NCBI RefSeq assembly: GCF_001625445.1
Contig: NZ_LWHG01000011.1
Location: 496,001 to 560,000 of the forward strand
Source: Haladaptatus sp. R4
Lineage (GTDB): Archaea; Halobacteriota; Halobacteria; Halobacteriales; Haladaptataceae
DNA: 64,000 nucleotides
Direction: 5' to 3'
The notes beneath the pieces were generated by a model. The model saw nothing but the letters and a program-made list of their open reading frames with translations. It made no database searches and had not been told where the DNA came from. Shown piece by piece: positions 8,836 through 16,868 of this stretch; the stretch's first letter is position 1; each line of letters starts with the position of its first letter. The translations under genes and the position numbers were made by a program.

Positions 8836-9759
8836 CTACTCTGTCGTTCGTCGCTCTTCCCCGCTCTCGATCTCCTCCATCGAAACGCTGTCGGGAACGT
8901 ACTCCTTGAACTTCCGGAGGACCGAGCGCGCTTCGTCCAGTTCGACACCGCCGACGGCGCGCACGAGCGCGAGCGCGCGCTGGACTTTCGCCTGCCGGAA
9001 CGACTGTTCGCGGGATTCGTACGTTCGGACCGCGCGCAGGAAGTCGATCTTCGAGAATTCGGGCCAGTACGGCGTACAGAAGAAGACGGCCGCCTCGTTA
9101 CCGTTGGCGTGCCACGGGAGGAAGTTGCTGGTTCGCTCGTCCCCGCCGGTTCGGATGATGAGGTCAACGTCGCGGAGCGGACGGTCGTAGAGTCTGGACT
9201 CGATGGTTTCGACGGAGATGTCGTCGGGGTCGAGGGTCCCCGATTCGACTTCGTGGGCCACGTCGCGGGCCGCACGAAGGAGTTCGTTCCGGCCGCCGTA
9301 CGCCAGCGCGATGTTGAGGACGAAGTTGTCGTACTCTCCGGTTCGTCGCTCGGCGTAGTCGATGGCCTCCCTGACGCGCTCGGGGAGTCGTGGAACGTCT
9401 CCGATGGCGCGGATGCAGACGCCGCTGTCGTGAACGCGCTCGGCGTCGGCGAACTCGTACAGTTTGTCCTCAAGCAGGTCGAACAAGGACTCGTTCTCCT
9501 GTTCGGGCCGCTCGAAGTTCTCGGTGGAGAACGTGTACAGCGTCAGTTCCTCGACACCGATGTCGTCACACCAGTCGAGGACGCGCTCGGTCGTCTTCGC
9601 CCCTTCTCGATGACCGTCCGACGCCTCGTCGCCCTGCTTGCTGGCGTAGCGCCTGTTGCCGTCCTGAATGACCGCCACGTGCGTCGGCGCACCGGAAACG
9701 CTGCGTTGTAACTGCCGTTCGTACGCCGTTTCCAACTGTCGCCGAAGCCGCGTCAACAT
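8836..9759 (-). CDS. uppS: cis-prenyltransferase, catalytic subunit (UppS/dehydrodolichyl diphosphate synthase family)
   Basis: Chain-elongating cis-prenyltransferase that condenses isopentenyl diphosphate to make the long polyprenyl diphosphate glycan carrier. It has the catalytic motif HVAVIQDGNRRYA near residue 30, LTLYTFSTENF, YGGRNELLRAARD and RTGGDERTSNFLPW. The usual C-terminal block is eroded: HANGNEAAVFFCTPYWPEF replaces the common sequence and there is no RRFG, which the partner at 5941-6549 retains. The C-terminal tail is longer than bacterial UppS. I use the ATG at 9759 (MLTRLRRQLE); an in-frame ATG at 9777 adds six residues. It converges on the beta-helix lipoprotein gene. Confidence 0.9.
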   Translation of the reverse strand: MLTRLRRQLETAYERQLQRSVSGAPTHVAVIQDGNRRYASKQGDEASDGHREGAKTTERVLDWCDDIGVEELTLYTFSTENFERPEQENESLFDLLEDKLYEFADAERVHDSGVCIRAIGDVPRLPERVREAIDYAERRTGEYDNFVLNIALAYGGRNELLRAARDVAHEVESGTLDPDDISVETIESRLYDRPLRDVDLIIRTGGDERTSNFLPWHANGNEAAVFFCTPYWPEFSKIDFLRAVRTYESREQSFRQAKVQRALALVRAVGGVELDEARSVLRKFKEYVPDSVSMEEIESGEERRTTE

Positions 9760-9852
9760 CGTCTTGTTCGTTTCCACTCACCCGACGGGTATCAGCCTTG
9801 TCCTCTTGGGGTCGTGCGGGCTGTTCACTCATCTCATTGGCAGTTGCATAGC

Positions 9853-9860
9853 TTTTTAAG
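9853..9860 (+). promoter_or_regulatory. TATA-type promoter of the cold-shock gene
   Basis: TTTTTAAG sits about 30 nt before the csp ATG at 9886, so the mRNA is expected to be nearly leaderless. Confidence 0.5.
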
Positions 9861-9885
9861 TATGGAATTACTTTGGTAAAACGCA

Positions 9886-10080
9886 ATGGCGAAAGGTACG
9901 GTTGACTTCTTCAACGACACCGGTGGCTACGGCTTTATCGACACAGAGGACTCTGACGAAGACGTTTTCTTCCACATGGAAGACGTCGGTGGCCCTGACC
10001 TCGAAGAGGGGCAAGAAGTCGAATTCGACATCGAACAGGCTGACAAAGGACCGCGCGCGACGAACGTCCAGCGCCTGTAA
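9886..10080 (+). CDS. cspA: cold-shock domain protein
   Basis: A 64-residue OB-fold nucleic-acid-binding protein and RNA chaperone. It has both RNP motifs in modified form: TGGYGFID (RNP1, K/G-F-G-F type) near residue 12 and DVFFHMEDV (RNP2) near residue 26. The ending KGPRATNVQRL is typical. It is much more acidic than bacterial Csp, as usual in haloarchaea. It stands alone with its own promoter and is divergent from uppS. Confidence 0.93.
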   Translation: MAKGTVDFFNDTGGYGFIDTEDSDEDVFFHMEDVGGPDLEEGQEVEFDIEQADKGPRATNVQRL

Positions 10081-10195
10081 ACGGCATCAGTAGTAACTGA
10101 TTCTCGCGGGAGTTGACGCTGCCGCGCGAAAACAACGATTTTTGAGCCACGGTGACAACCGTAGGCCGTATAACCCGGGACGCGTATCCGTGAAT

Positions 10196-10597
10196 ATGGA
10201 CAGTGCCATCGACGATGACCTGTATCAGCGGACACTGAAACTGCTCGAACCCGGAGAGATACAACTCAACGGGGCTATCGTTCACACCGACCTCGGTAGC
10301 GACGAGGACATCGAGATGCACCAAGCGTCGGTGGATATCGGTGACGTCATCGCGGAACACGCGGGTCACGACCCGCGCGACACCTACGTCTACTCCGGGA
10401 CCGACGACACGGACTTCGCGTCGAACCAGCACCAAGGGCTCACCCTCGACGGCGAGGAGTTCGTCTGGGAGTGCCAACAACTGCTTCGGAACGGCACGTT
10501 CGATATGGTGTTCTACTACGAGGCGAGCGCCGACCAGGAGGCGATCCTGGCGGGCATCCGCAACCTCGGTTTCGAAGTCACGGGCGTCGAAGGGTAG
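10196..10597 (+). CDS. DUF5778 family haloarchaeal protein
   Basis: A 133-residue acidic soluble protein. The segment THE YVYSGTDDTDFASNQHQGL region (near residue 65) and the following FVWECQQLLRNGTFD match the haloarchaeal DUF5778 family as I remember it. No catalytic motif is visible. The ATG at 10196 is the first start that gives the conserved N-terminus MDSAIDDDLYQRTLKLLEPG. It lies upstream of hemA with a 112-nt gap that has promoter-like AT-rich sequence, so cotranscription with hemA is uncertain. Confidence 0.75.
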   Translation: MDSAIDDDLYQRTLKLLEPGEIQLNGAIVHTDLGSDEDIEMHQASVDIGDVIAEHAGHDPRDTYVYSGTDDTDFASNQHQGLTLDGEEFVWECQQLLRNGTFDMVFYYEASADQEAILAGIRNLGFEVTGVEG

Positions 10598-10709
10598 ATA
10601 TTCGTGCCGACTTAGAAGGCTTTACGTACGTTCCTTTCTAATCACGTGATAAGACCGTCGGAGTGTTTCGTATGAACTGTGTATCTTCTATTCACCGGGG
10701 GCAGAACCA

Positions 10710-12005
10710 GTGACACCGAGTACCGGCGTCATCTCTGGTATCCGCATCTCCCACGACCGGGCCAGCCTCGATGACGTGGCGGCTGCCTGCCACGACGACC
10801 AGCAGGACACCGTCGCTGCGCTCGCCGCGCAATCCGAGGTATCGGAGGCGTTCGTGTTGCAGACGTGCAACCGATTCGAGGCGTACGTCGTCACCGGCGC
10901 ACCGGCGACGGGCCGAGCGGTGCTCGCCGATTTCGTTCCCGGGGTGAACGAGATGGCCGTCGAGATGAGCCACGAGGAGAGCCTTCGACACCTCCTCCGC
11001 GTCGCCGCGGGATTGGAATCGCTCGTCCTCGGCGAGGACCAGATCATCGGGCAGGTGCGCGACGCCTACACCTCGGCACAGACCATCGGTGCGGTCGGCC
11101 CGACGTTGGAGGAGGCGCTGACGAAGGCGCTTCACGTCGGCGAACGCGCCCGGACCGAGACGGCGATCAACGAAGGGGTCGTCTCGGTCGGCAGTGCCGC
11201 CGTGGCGCTCGCAACCGACCAGTCGGGATTGGACGACGCGACCGCTCTCGTCGTCGGCGCGGGCGAGATGGGGACCATTGCGGCCCACGCCTTCGCCGAT
11301 TCGGACGTCGAGACGCTCATCGTCGCCAACCGCTCGATCGAACGCGCCGAAACCGTTGCCGAAGCCGTGAACCTGACAGATACCCGCGCCGTCGGATTGG
11401 ACGCGCTCCCGGCCTGCCTGTCGCACGCGGACGTCGTCGTCACCGCGACCGGAAGCGACGGACACGTCCTCGACGCGACCCTGCTCGACGACTGTGGCGA
11501 GACCTTGGTCGTGGACATCGCCCAACCACGTGACGTGTCCCCGGCCGTCTCGGCACTCGACGGAATCACCGTCCACGATATGCAGGCGCTCGAATCCGTG
11601 ACGGACGAGACCCGCGCGCGACGACGCGCCGCCGCCGAATCGGTCGAGGCGATGGTTGACCGTGAGTTCGAGAACCTGCTCGAACAGTACAAACGAAAGC
11701 GGGCCGACGAGGTCATCGCCGGGATGTACGAGGGTGCAGAACGGGTCAAGGAGCGCGAACTGCAGACCGCGCTCTCGCGCCTCGAAGCCAAAGGATTGGA
11801 CGAGGAGCAACGGGCCATCGTGGAATCGATGGCCGACGCGCTGATCTCCCAGATGCTCGCACCCCCAACGAAAAGCCTCCGCGACGCCGCCGCGAACGAC
11901 GACTGGACGACCATCAACACCGCGCTCCAACTGTTCGACCCCGAGTTCCGCGACGAAGCGCCCGCGTTCGTCACCGAACACCTCGAATCGACGGCCGACG
12001 ACTGA
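10710..12005 (+). CDS. hemA: glutamyl-tRNA reductase
   Basis: Reduces glutamyl-tRNA(Glu) to glutamate-1-semialdehyde, the first step of tetrapyrrole synthesis, using NADPH. The catalytic cysteine is in QTCNRFEAYVV near residue 50 (the family usually has TCNRTE). GLESLVLGEDQIIGQV follows near residue 105. The Rossmann motif is LVVGAGEMG near residue 178, and the long C-terminal dimerisation helix follows. The 431-residue length is standard and the start is GTG. In some haloarchaea hemA follows a precorrin-2 dehydrogenase gene; none is visible here. It is followed by the 25-nt repeat array. Confidence 0.95.
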   Translation: MTPSTGVISGIRISHDRASLDDVAAACHDDQQDTVAALAAQSEVSEAFVLQTCNRFEAYVVTGAPATGRAVLADFVPGVNEMAVEMSHEESLRHLLRVAAGLESLVLGEDQIIGQVRDAYTSAQTIGAVGPTLEEALTKALHVGERARTETAINEGVVSVGSAAVALATDQSGLDDATALVVGAGEMGTIAAHAFADSDVETLIVANRSIERAETVAEAVNLTDTRAVGLDALPACLSHADVVVTATGSDGHVLDATLLDDCGETLVVDIAQPRDVSPAVSALDGITVHDMQALESVTDETRARRRAAAESVEAMVDREFENLLEQYKRKRADEVIAGMYEGAERVKERELQTALSRLEAKGLDEEQRAIVESMADALISQMLAPPTKSLRDAAANDDWTTINTALQLFDPEFRDEAPAFVTEHLESTADD

Positions 12006-12019
12006 AGTATCGCGGGTTT

Positions 12020-12144
12020 TCACAGCCGCCGGAAACGCACAGAGGATTTTTTCTCTCGAATCAGCAGGCGACACAACCGCCGGAAACGGCCGGTGACACA
12101 ACCACTAGAATCGGCCGACTACACAACCGCTAATCACTAGCATC
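12020..12144 (+). repeat. 25-nt degenerate tandem repeat array, copy 1
   Basis: Five units start at 12020, 12045, 12070, 12095 and 12120, exactly 25 nt apart. The best-conserved core is ACACAACCGCCGGAA; the second unit keeps only the tail (TCGAATCAGC). The period is not a multiple of three, so this is not a coding repeat, and no unique spacers separate the units, so it is not CRISPR. The same family recurs at 19861-20035 in the same orientation. Between this array and the element at 12204 lies a perfect 10-bp palindrome (12148-12170, loop TCC). Confidence 0.85.
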
Positions 12145-12203
12145 TCTCCGGAAAATCTCCGATTTTCCGGGCCGACGAACCCCCGAAGTGGGGTGAGGAA
12201 GGC

Positions 12204-12262
12204 TTTTGGTCCAGATTTTGCCAGGGAGCGCGGCGACGCCGCGCTCCCGCAGCAAAAGGTGG
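12204..12262 (+). repeat. hairpin-capped intergenic element, copy 1
   Basis: The left flank, TTTTGGTCCAGATTTTGCCA with one further base at 12204-12224, and the right flank GCAGCAAAAGGTGG (12249-12262) are identical to those of copy 2 at 20109-20190. Between them is a perfect 11-bp stem with loop GAC (12224-12248). The flanks can themselves pair, CCAGATTTTGC with GCAAAAGGTGG, at 9 of 11 positions. A TATA-like CTTTATTTA and the start of the pterin dehydratase gene follow within 40 nt, so the element is upstream of that gene's likely promoter. Confidence 0.8.
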
Positions 12263-12301
12263 GCGAGTGGCTTTATTTACACCCCTGCCGTGAGGCGACG
12301 T

Positions 12302-12577
12302 ATGGCAAGCTTGCTCTCGGATGACGAGGTGGAGAATCGAAAACCGAGCGACTGGGAGCGTGACGGTGACGAAATCGTTCGCACCTACGAGTTCGACGAC
12401 TACTTGGACGGCGTCGCGTTCGCATCCGAAGTCGGGGAGGTCGCCGAGGAGGAGTTCCATCATCCCGAGATGATAATCGGCTACAAGGAAGTCGAGGTTC
12501 GGTTGACCAGCCACGAGGAGGGTGGAATTACGGATCAAGACGTCGAGATGGCCGAGCGCTTCGACGACCTGCGTTGA
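12302..12577 (+). CDS. 4a-hydroxytetrahydrobiopterin dehydratase (pterin-4a-carbinolamine dehydratase) homologue
   Basis: A 91-residue PCD/DCoH-fold protein. The motif EEEFHHPEMIIGYKEVEV (near residue 53) carries the family's His-His-Pro active-site signature, and the C-terminus GGITDQDVEMAERFDDL is typical. In haloarchaea it may recycle a pterin cofactor or act in molybdopterin metabolism; the sequence cannot decide. Its stop overlaps the start of the LWR-salt gene by one base (TGATG), so the two are probably cotranslated. Confidence 0.9.
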   Translation: MASLLSDDEVENRKPSDWERDGDEIVRTYEFDDYLDGVAFASEVGEVAEEEFHHPEMIIGYKEVEVRLTSHEEGGITDQDVEMAERFDDLR

Positions 12578-12948
12578 TGGACGCGCGTTACGTGTTCGCG
12601 GTTCGGTTCCGCCTCGAACCGGACGTTTCTGGAGTCTCGCTCGAACCCCAAGAGTTCGAAACGCGGCTCTTTCGTCGTGCCGACCCGCCCGGTGAGGACG
12701 GGTGGCGGTTCTTCCGGGACAACCTCTGGCGGGGGGACGTCGGCGACGAACGCTACTTCAGGAAGTTGACGAGCGAGGCGCTCGGCGTCCCCGTGACGAG
12801 CGTCGAGTACCGCGCCTTCGAAACCGACGAGGAGTACTACGACGCGCTAAAGGCGGAAATCGCGGCGGATTTGGCGACGTTCAAGGCGGATTCGGTGTCG
12901 GAAGTGATATCGAAATACCTCGGGAGTTCGGTCGAAGTCGAACGCTAA
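12577..12948 (+). CDS. LWR-salt protein
   Basis: A 123-residue haloarchaeal protein named for the invariant NLWRGD segment, seen here near residue 50 after WRFFRD. No catalytic site is known for the family. The ATG at 12577 shares its A with the TGA of the preceding pterin dehydratase gene. A TTG one codon earlier is possible but unnecessary. The PvlArgDC gene follows 38 nt later, suggesting a three-gene transcript. Confidence 0.85.
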   Translation: MDARYVFAVRFRLEPDVSGVSLEPQEFETRLFRRADPPGEDGWRFFRDNLWRGDVGDERYFRKLTSEALGVPVTSVEYRAFETDEEYYDALKAEIAADLATFKADSVSEVISKYLGSSVEVER

Positions 12949-12986
12949 TCGACAGACCCTTTCCCGCGACGGACCGACCACCGACC

Positions 12987-13460
12987 ATGAGCACGATTCG
13001 GGTCGTCTGGGGAACCGCGAGCGGACCGACGAAGATGTCGTCGTACGACGCCGCACTGGCCGAAGCCAACGTCCACAACTACAATCTCGTCTCGGTGTCG
13101 TCGGTCATCCCCGCCGACACGCCGGTCGAAGCGGTCGGAACCGCGCCCGACCTCGGCCCTGCCGGAAACCGTCTGACCGTCGTGGAAGCGCGGGCGACGC
13201 GCCCGGGTCCGGGTCACGTCTCCGCCGGACTCGGATGGAGCGAAAGCGACGGTGCAGGACTGTTCTACGAGGCGTCCGGCGACACCGACGCGACGGAAAT
13301 CGAGGAACGGGTCCGCGCCGGATTGGAAGCGGGCCGTGCCCTGCGCGACTGGGAGTTCTCCAACGAGACGACGAAGGTCGTCACCGCGGACGCCGAATCG
13401 GGGACGTACGTCACCGCCGTCGTTCTCGCGGTGTACGGACGGAGCGAGCCGATTTGTTAG
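12987..13460 (+). CDS. pdaD: pyruvoyl-dependent arginine decarboxylase
   Basis: Decarboxylates arginine to agmatine, which archaea need for agmatidine-modified tRNA-Ile and for polyamines. The proenzyme self-cleaves at a serine in VSVSSVIPADTP near residue 39 to make the pyruvoyl group; that segment is intact. Further family markers are VWGTASGPTKMSSYDAALA at the N-terminus and GLGWSESDGAGLFYEASG in the middle. The 157-residue length is normal. I chose the ATG at 12987 because the conserved strand starts there. Confidence 0.92.
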   Translation: MSTIRVVWGTASGPTKMSSYDAALAEANVHNYNLVSVSSVIPADTPVEAVGTAPDLGPAGNRLTVVEARATRPGPGHVSAGLGWSESDGAGLFYEASGDTDATEIEERVRAGLEAGRALRDWEFSNETTKVVTADAESGTYVTAVVLAVYGRSEPIC

Positions 13461-13517
13461 TTTCCGGGGGCGACGGGTTTATACCGTGCTCTAACTTATC
13501 AGAGGGTAGTTGACCGC

Positions 13518-13913
13518 ATGAATGGAAATACTCCCTACGCTGGCATTCCCGACGTGACGCAGGCCGGACAGCGTGCGTCCGTGGATGTCGAAGAACTCAC
13601 TCCAAAACAGCGCCGCCTTCTGCGGGACAGCGTCTCCGATATCGCCACTTTGACCCGTAAATATCTCCCCGAAGAGTACATCATCGGCTCGCAGGTGACG
13701 AACAGTATGACCGGGCCGCAGGCGTCGGTGTCGGTGCAACCGCCCGTCGGTCACATCGTCAGCGCCGGGTTCGAACCGGAACGAGACGAACTCGACGACG
13801 AAGAACTCATCGGCGAGGAAGAACGCGACGAAGTCGCTCGCGGCCTCGCGGCCAGTGCCGCGCTGCAAGTGAAACAGGCCATCGAGGACCAAGTCACACC
13901 GACCGCCCGCTAG
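13518..13913 (+). CDS. DUF5811 family haloarchaeal protein
   Basis: A 131-residue acidic soluble protein starting MNGNTPYAGIPDVTQAGQRA, which I recognise as the DUF5811 type. It has an EELTPKQRRLLRDSV helix and a central VTNSMTGPQASVSVQPPVGH segment. No known enzyme motif is present. Its last 20 nt overlap, tail to tail, the small membrane protein gene on the other strand. Function unknown. Confidence 0.75.
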   Translation: MNGNTPYAGIPDVTQAGQRASVDVEELTPKQRRLLRDSVSDIATLTRKYLPEEYIIGSQVTNSMTGPQASVSVQPPVGHIVSAGFEPERDELDDEELIGEEERDEVARGLAASAALQVKQAIEDQVTPTAR

Positions 13914-14115
13914 GCGGCCGGTTGAACATCGCGTCGCCGAGCACGAGCGCCGACACGATTCCTGCAGCAGTTATTCCTGCGTGAGACGGAACCGGAAGGA
14001 GGACTTCAGCGACCGCTCCGACGAGCAACACGACCGGCAAGGCGAACAGAACGATGTCGTAGTACGAAATCGACCAGCGAGCGATACGACTCTGGAACTT
14101 TTCCTGTATACTCAC
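13894..14115 (-). CDS. small two-helix membrane protein
   Basis: 73 residues, starting MSIQEKFQSRIARWSISYYD, with two hydrophobic helices (IVLFALPVVLLVGAVAEVLL and AGITAAGIVSALVLGDAM) joined by a short loop. No family recognised. It overlaps the 3' end of the DUF5811 gene by 20 nt. The sharp amphipathic/hydrophobic pattern and suitable ATG support a real gene, but it is short. Confidence 0.65.
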   Translation of the reverse strand: MSIQEKFQSRIARWSISYYDIVLFALPVVLLVGAVAEVLLPVPSHAGITAAGIVSALVLGDAMFNRPPSGRSV

Positions 14116-14194
14116 TATGCATCCCTCCGGGAGAGTGTATTACTGCCGAAAACTAAAACGTAACTCTTTGGACGAAATCGGCCGTGTTGAACCC

Positions 14195-16000
14195 TTACTT
14201 GCCCCAGAACGGATCGCGCTTTCGCTGTTTGTCGAGGTACATCTGCAACGCTTCGAGTTCGTCGGCCGGGATGTCGTCCGAGAGTTCCTGTTCCAAAATC
14301 TTGGCGTGTTTCTCGGGAAGTTCGATCCACAACTCGTCGCCCTCGTCTATCTGCCTGCCGACGGTCGGCCCGTCGATGGCGACGCTGACTCGGCTTCCGG
14401 CGCGCGCTTCGTCCACGTCCTCGCCCTGTTCTTGGATGCCTTTGATGCTACCGACGCGTTTCGGCTCGTTGGCTTCGAACTTGGCGACGAAGGAGTTGTT
14501 CCGTACGGTCCCCGACATGACTTCCACGCCGACGACGGCGGGGTCGTTCTGTCGGAAGACGTGGTCTTCGAGGATGCGGAAGCGGGCCGGGCGGGTGATG
14601 TTGTCGAGGACGGTCTGTTGTTGGGCACGCTCCATCTCGTCCACGTACTCCTCGTACTCCTCGATGAGTTGGTAGATCACGTCGCTGTCGAACATCCGAA
14701 CGTCCCGCTGGTCGGCTTCGTCCGCGGCCTCGGCGAGCGTGTCCACGTTGAACGCCAGAATCGTCCGGTGTTTCGGCTCGTCGGCGGTCGTCGCAAAGCG
14801 AATATCGCGCGGAGCGACGTCGCCGACTTCCGCACGCATGACGGGAATCTCTTGCTCTTCGAGCGTGCTCACGATGGCTTCGAGGCTTCCGAGGGTATCG
14901 GCTTTCACCGTGATTCCCTCCTCCTGCGTCCCGACTTCGACCTCCGCCAATTCGGCTTGTACCTCGGCGATGACGTCGTCGATTTCACGGTCACGGACGA
15001 CCCTGACCGGTGCTCCGGCCATCGCGTCGTCGAGGTCGGGTGCGGCGATTTTCACACCCGATGCCGCCGCGATGGAATCGACCTTCTCGAATCTGTCCTC
15101 GGTTCGGATTTCGGCGAGCGGTCGCGGCTTCAACAAGGCACGAACGTCCGTCACGATGGGTTCGTTCTTCCCACCGACGACGATGGTTTCGTCGGCGTGG
15201 ATAGTACCGTCGTACAAGACCACGTCGATGGTGGTCCCGAACCCTTTCTCTTCCTTGACTTCGAGGACGGTTCCGGCACCCGGTCCGCCCACGTCGATTT
15301 CCATGTCCTCGCGCATGTAGCGCTGGGCCAGCCCCATCAACACCGTGAGTACGTCCGGGACGCCTTCGCCCGTTTCCGCACTGACGGGGACGACGCCGAT
15401 GTTGTTCTGGAAGTTCTGCACGCGCCAGTAGAGGTCGGCCGAAAAGCCCGCGTCGCTGAGTTCGCCGATCAGTTCGTAGAGGCTTCCGTCGAGGGTCGAG
15501 CGCGCACGGTCGCTTTGGGCCTCGTACGTCTGCTGCACCGGCGCATCGGTTTGGGGGTTCCACCCCGGCGTCGTGTCGATTTTGTTCGCCGCGACGACGA
15601 ACGGCGTCTGTGACTGTTTGAGGATGTTGATGGCCTCCTCGGTCTGTGGCTGAAAGCCGTCGTTGACGTCCACGACGAGGATGGCGATGTCCGCGAGCGC
15701 GCCGCCACGTGACCGAAGGGTCGTGAACGAGTGGTGTCCCGGGGTGTCGATGAACAGTAGCCCCGGCAGGTCGAAGTCGTCCGGGTTGACCAGTTTCCCG
15801 GCGACTTTCGACACCACGTCGAGTGGCACGGCCGTCGCGCCGATGTGTTGTGTAATCGCTCCCGCCTCACCCTCGATGACCGTCGAGCCTCGAATCTTGT
15901 CGAGCAGGCTGGTCTTGCCGTGGTCGACGTGACCGAGGACTGCGACGATGGGAGTCCTGAGGGATTGAGTTTCCGTTTCGTGTGTATCTGTGTCCGACAT
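14195..16000 (-). CDS. infB: translation initiation factor aIF5B (IF-2)
   Basis: GTPase that promotes ribosomal subunit joining at initiation. G1 is GHVDHGKTSLL near residue 22, G3 is DTPGHHSF near residue 82, and G4 is AANKID near residue 138. Domains II to IV follow to 601 residues, without the long N-terminal extension of eukaryotic eIF5B. I chose the ATG at 16000 (MSDTDTHETETQSL); the frame stays open for 31 residues upstream but with un-protein-like composition. The PRC-barrel and NOB1 genes are divergent from it. Confidence 0.96.
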   Translation of the reverse strand: MSDTDTHETETQSLRTPIVAVLGHVDHGKTSLLDKIRGSTVIEGEAGAITQHIGATAVPLDVVSKVAGKLVNPDDFDLPGLLFIDTPGHHSFTTLRSRGGALADIAILVVDVNDGFQPQTEEAINILKQSQTPFVVAANKIDTTPGWNPQTDAPVQQTYEAQSDRARSTLDGSLYELIGELSDAGFSADLYWRVQNFQNNIGVVPVSAETGEGVPDVLTVLMGLAQRYMREDMEIDVGGPGAGTVLEVKEEKGFGTTIDVVLYDGTIHADETIVVGGKNEPIVTDVRALLKPRPLAEIRTEDRFEKVDSIAAASGVKIAAPDLDDAMAGAPVRVVRDREIDDVIAEVQAELAEVEVGTQEEGITVKADTLGSLEAIVSTLEEQEIPVMRAEVGDVAPRDIRFATTADEPKHRTILAFNVDTLAEAADEADQRDVRMFDSDVIYQLIEEYEEYVDEMERAQQQTVLDNITRPARFRILEDHVFRQNDPAVVGVEVMSGTVRNNSFVAKFEANEPKRVGSIKGIQEQGEDVDEARAGSRVSVAIDGPTVGRQIDEGDELWIELPEKHAKILEQELSDDIPADELEALQMYLDKQRKRDPFWGK

Positions 16001-16159
16001 ACCTACCACCCGGGAGAAGTTCTTATCACAGAACAGCCCCGCACGGCATTTAACTCCATCGCCACGCCTGTGCGGCCTTCGAACTCCATTCATCGGAATT
16101 CGTCGGGAAGCAAGTCCTCCCCGTGGAGTTTATGTAGTAGCGCTCGGTAATCACCTCGT

Positions 16160-16405
16160 ATGCCGAGCATACTCGCTGAAAACCTCTCGGGGAAGGCCGT
16201 CATGGGTTCTGACGGTACGGAACTGGGAATGCTCTACAACATCACCATGAACCTGAAGACGGGGGGGCTGTCGAGTCTCGTCGTCGAACCCGACGAACAG
16301 CTCGACACCGACACCGTGAACCTCGACATGAACGAGGACGGTCATTTCGAACTGCCCGTAAACCGAGTGCAGGCGGTCAAAGATTACATCGTCGTTCAGC
16401 GGTAA
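16160..16405 (+). CDS. PRC-barrel domain protein
   Basis: 81 residues forming a single PRC-barrel: LAENLSGKAVMGSDGTELG opens it and LPVNRVQAVKDYIVV closes it. PRC-barrels occur in RimM and photosynthetic reaction centre H subunits and usually mediate RNA- or protein-binding. Its stop codon abuts the NOB1 ATG with no gap (TAA then ATG), so the two are one transcript and this protein may work in rRNA maturation with NOB1; that is inference from linkage. Confidence 0.9.
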   Translation: MPSILAENLSGKAVMGSDGTELGMLYNITMNLKTGGLSSLVVEPDEQLDTDTVNLDMNEDGHFELPVNRVQAVKDYIVVQR

Positions 16406-16864
16406 ATGTACATCCTAGATTCCTCAGCGTTTATCAACGAGTACCACACCACCCAACAGACCGCGTCAATTCCGATGGTTCAGGAGGAACTGGAGGGCGA
16501 ACACGCCTTCCGGTTCGACGCGATGGAGGGTTCGGGAATGCACATTCACATCCCGAGAGACGACGCCGTCGAGAAAGTCCGACGCGCGGCGGACCACACG
16601 GGCGATTTGGACGTGCTCTCGGACACGGACATCCGGCTCATCGCGTCCGCGTTCGAACTCGACGGAACGCTCGTCACCGACGACTACGCGATGCAGAACG
16701 TCTCCGACCGACTCGACGTTTCCGTCGAAGTCATCGCGCAGGACGGCATCGAGGAACAACGAAACTGGTCGTTCCAGTGTGCGGGTTGTGGTCGGGAGTT
16801 CGACGAGAAGAAAGAGCGCTGTCCGATCTGTGGCAGTCCCCTCACGCGGAAAAACCCGAACTGA
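16406..16864 (+). CDS. nob1: NOB1-type rRNA maturation endonuclease (PIN domain plus zinc ribbon)
   Basis: Archaeal Nob1 cleaves the 3' end of pre-16S rRNA. The PIN domain has the acidic residues expected: Asp in YILDSSAFI (residue 4), the pair in LSDTDIRLIA (near 72) and TDDYAMQN (near 94). A C-terminal zinc ribbon, CAGCGREF then CPICGSPL, completes the Nob1 layout. The 152-residue length fits. It follows the PRC-barrel gene directly. Confidence 0.93.
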   Translation: MYILDSSAFINEYHTTQQTASIPMVQEELEGEHAFRFDAMEGSGMHIHIPRDDAVEKVRRAADHTGDLDVLSDTDIRLIASAFELDGTLVTDDYAMQNVSDRLDVSVEVIAQDGIEEQRNWSFQCAGCGREFDEKKERCPICGSPLTRKNPN

Positions 16865-16868
16865 CTCG

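Noticed and set aside
14117-15613. 498-codon plus-strand open frame opposite infB
   Set aside because: It is antisense to a highly conserved gene; high GC leaves long open frames on the opposite strand. No domain or plausible composition.
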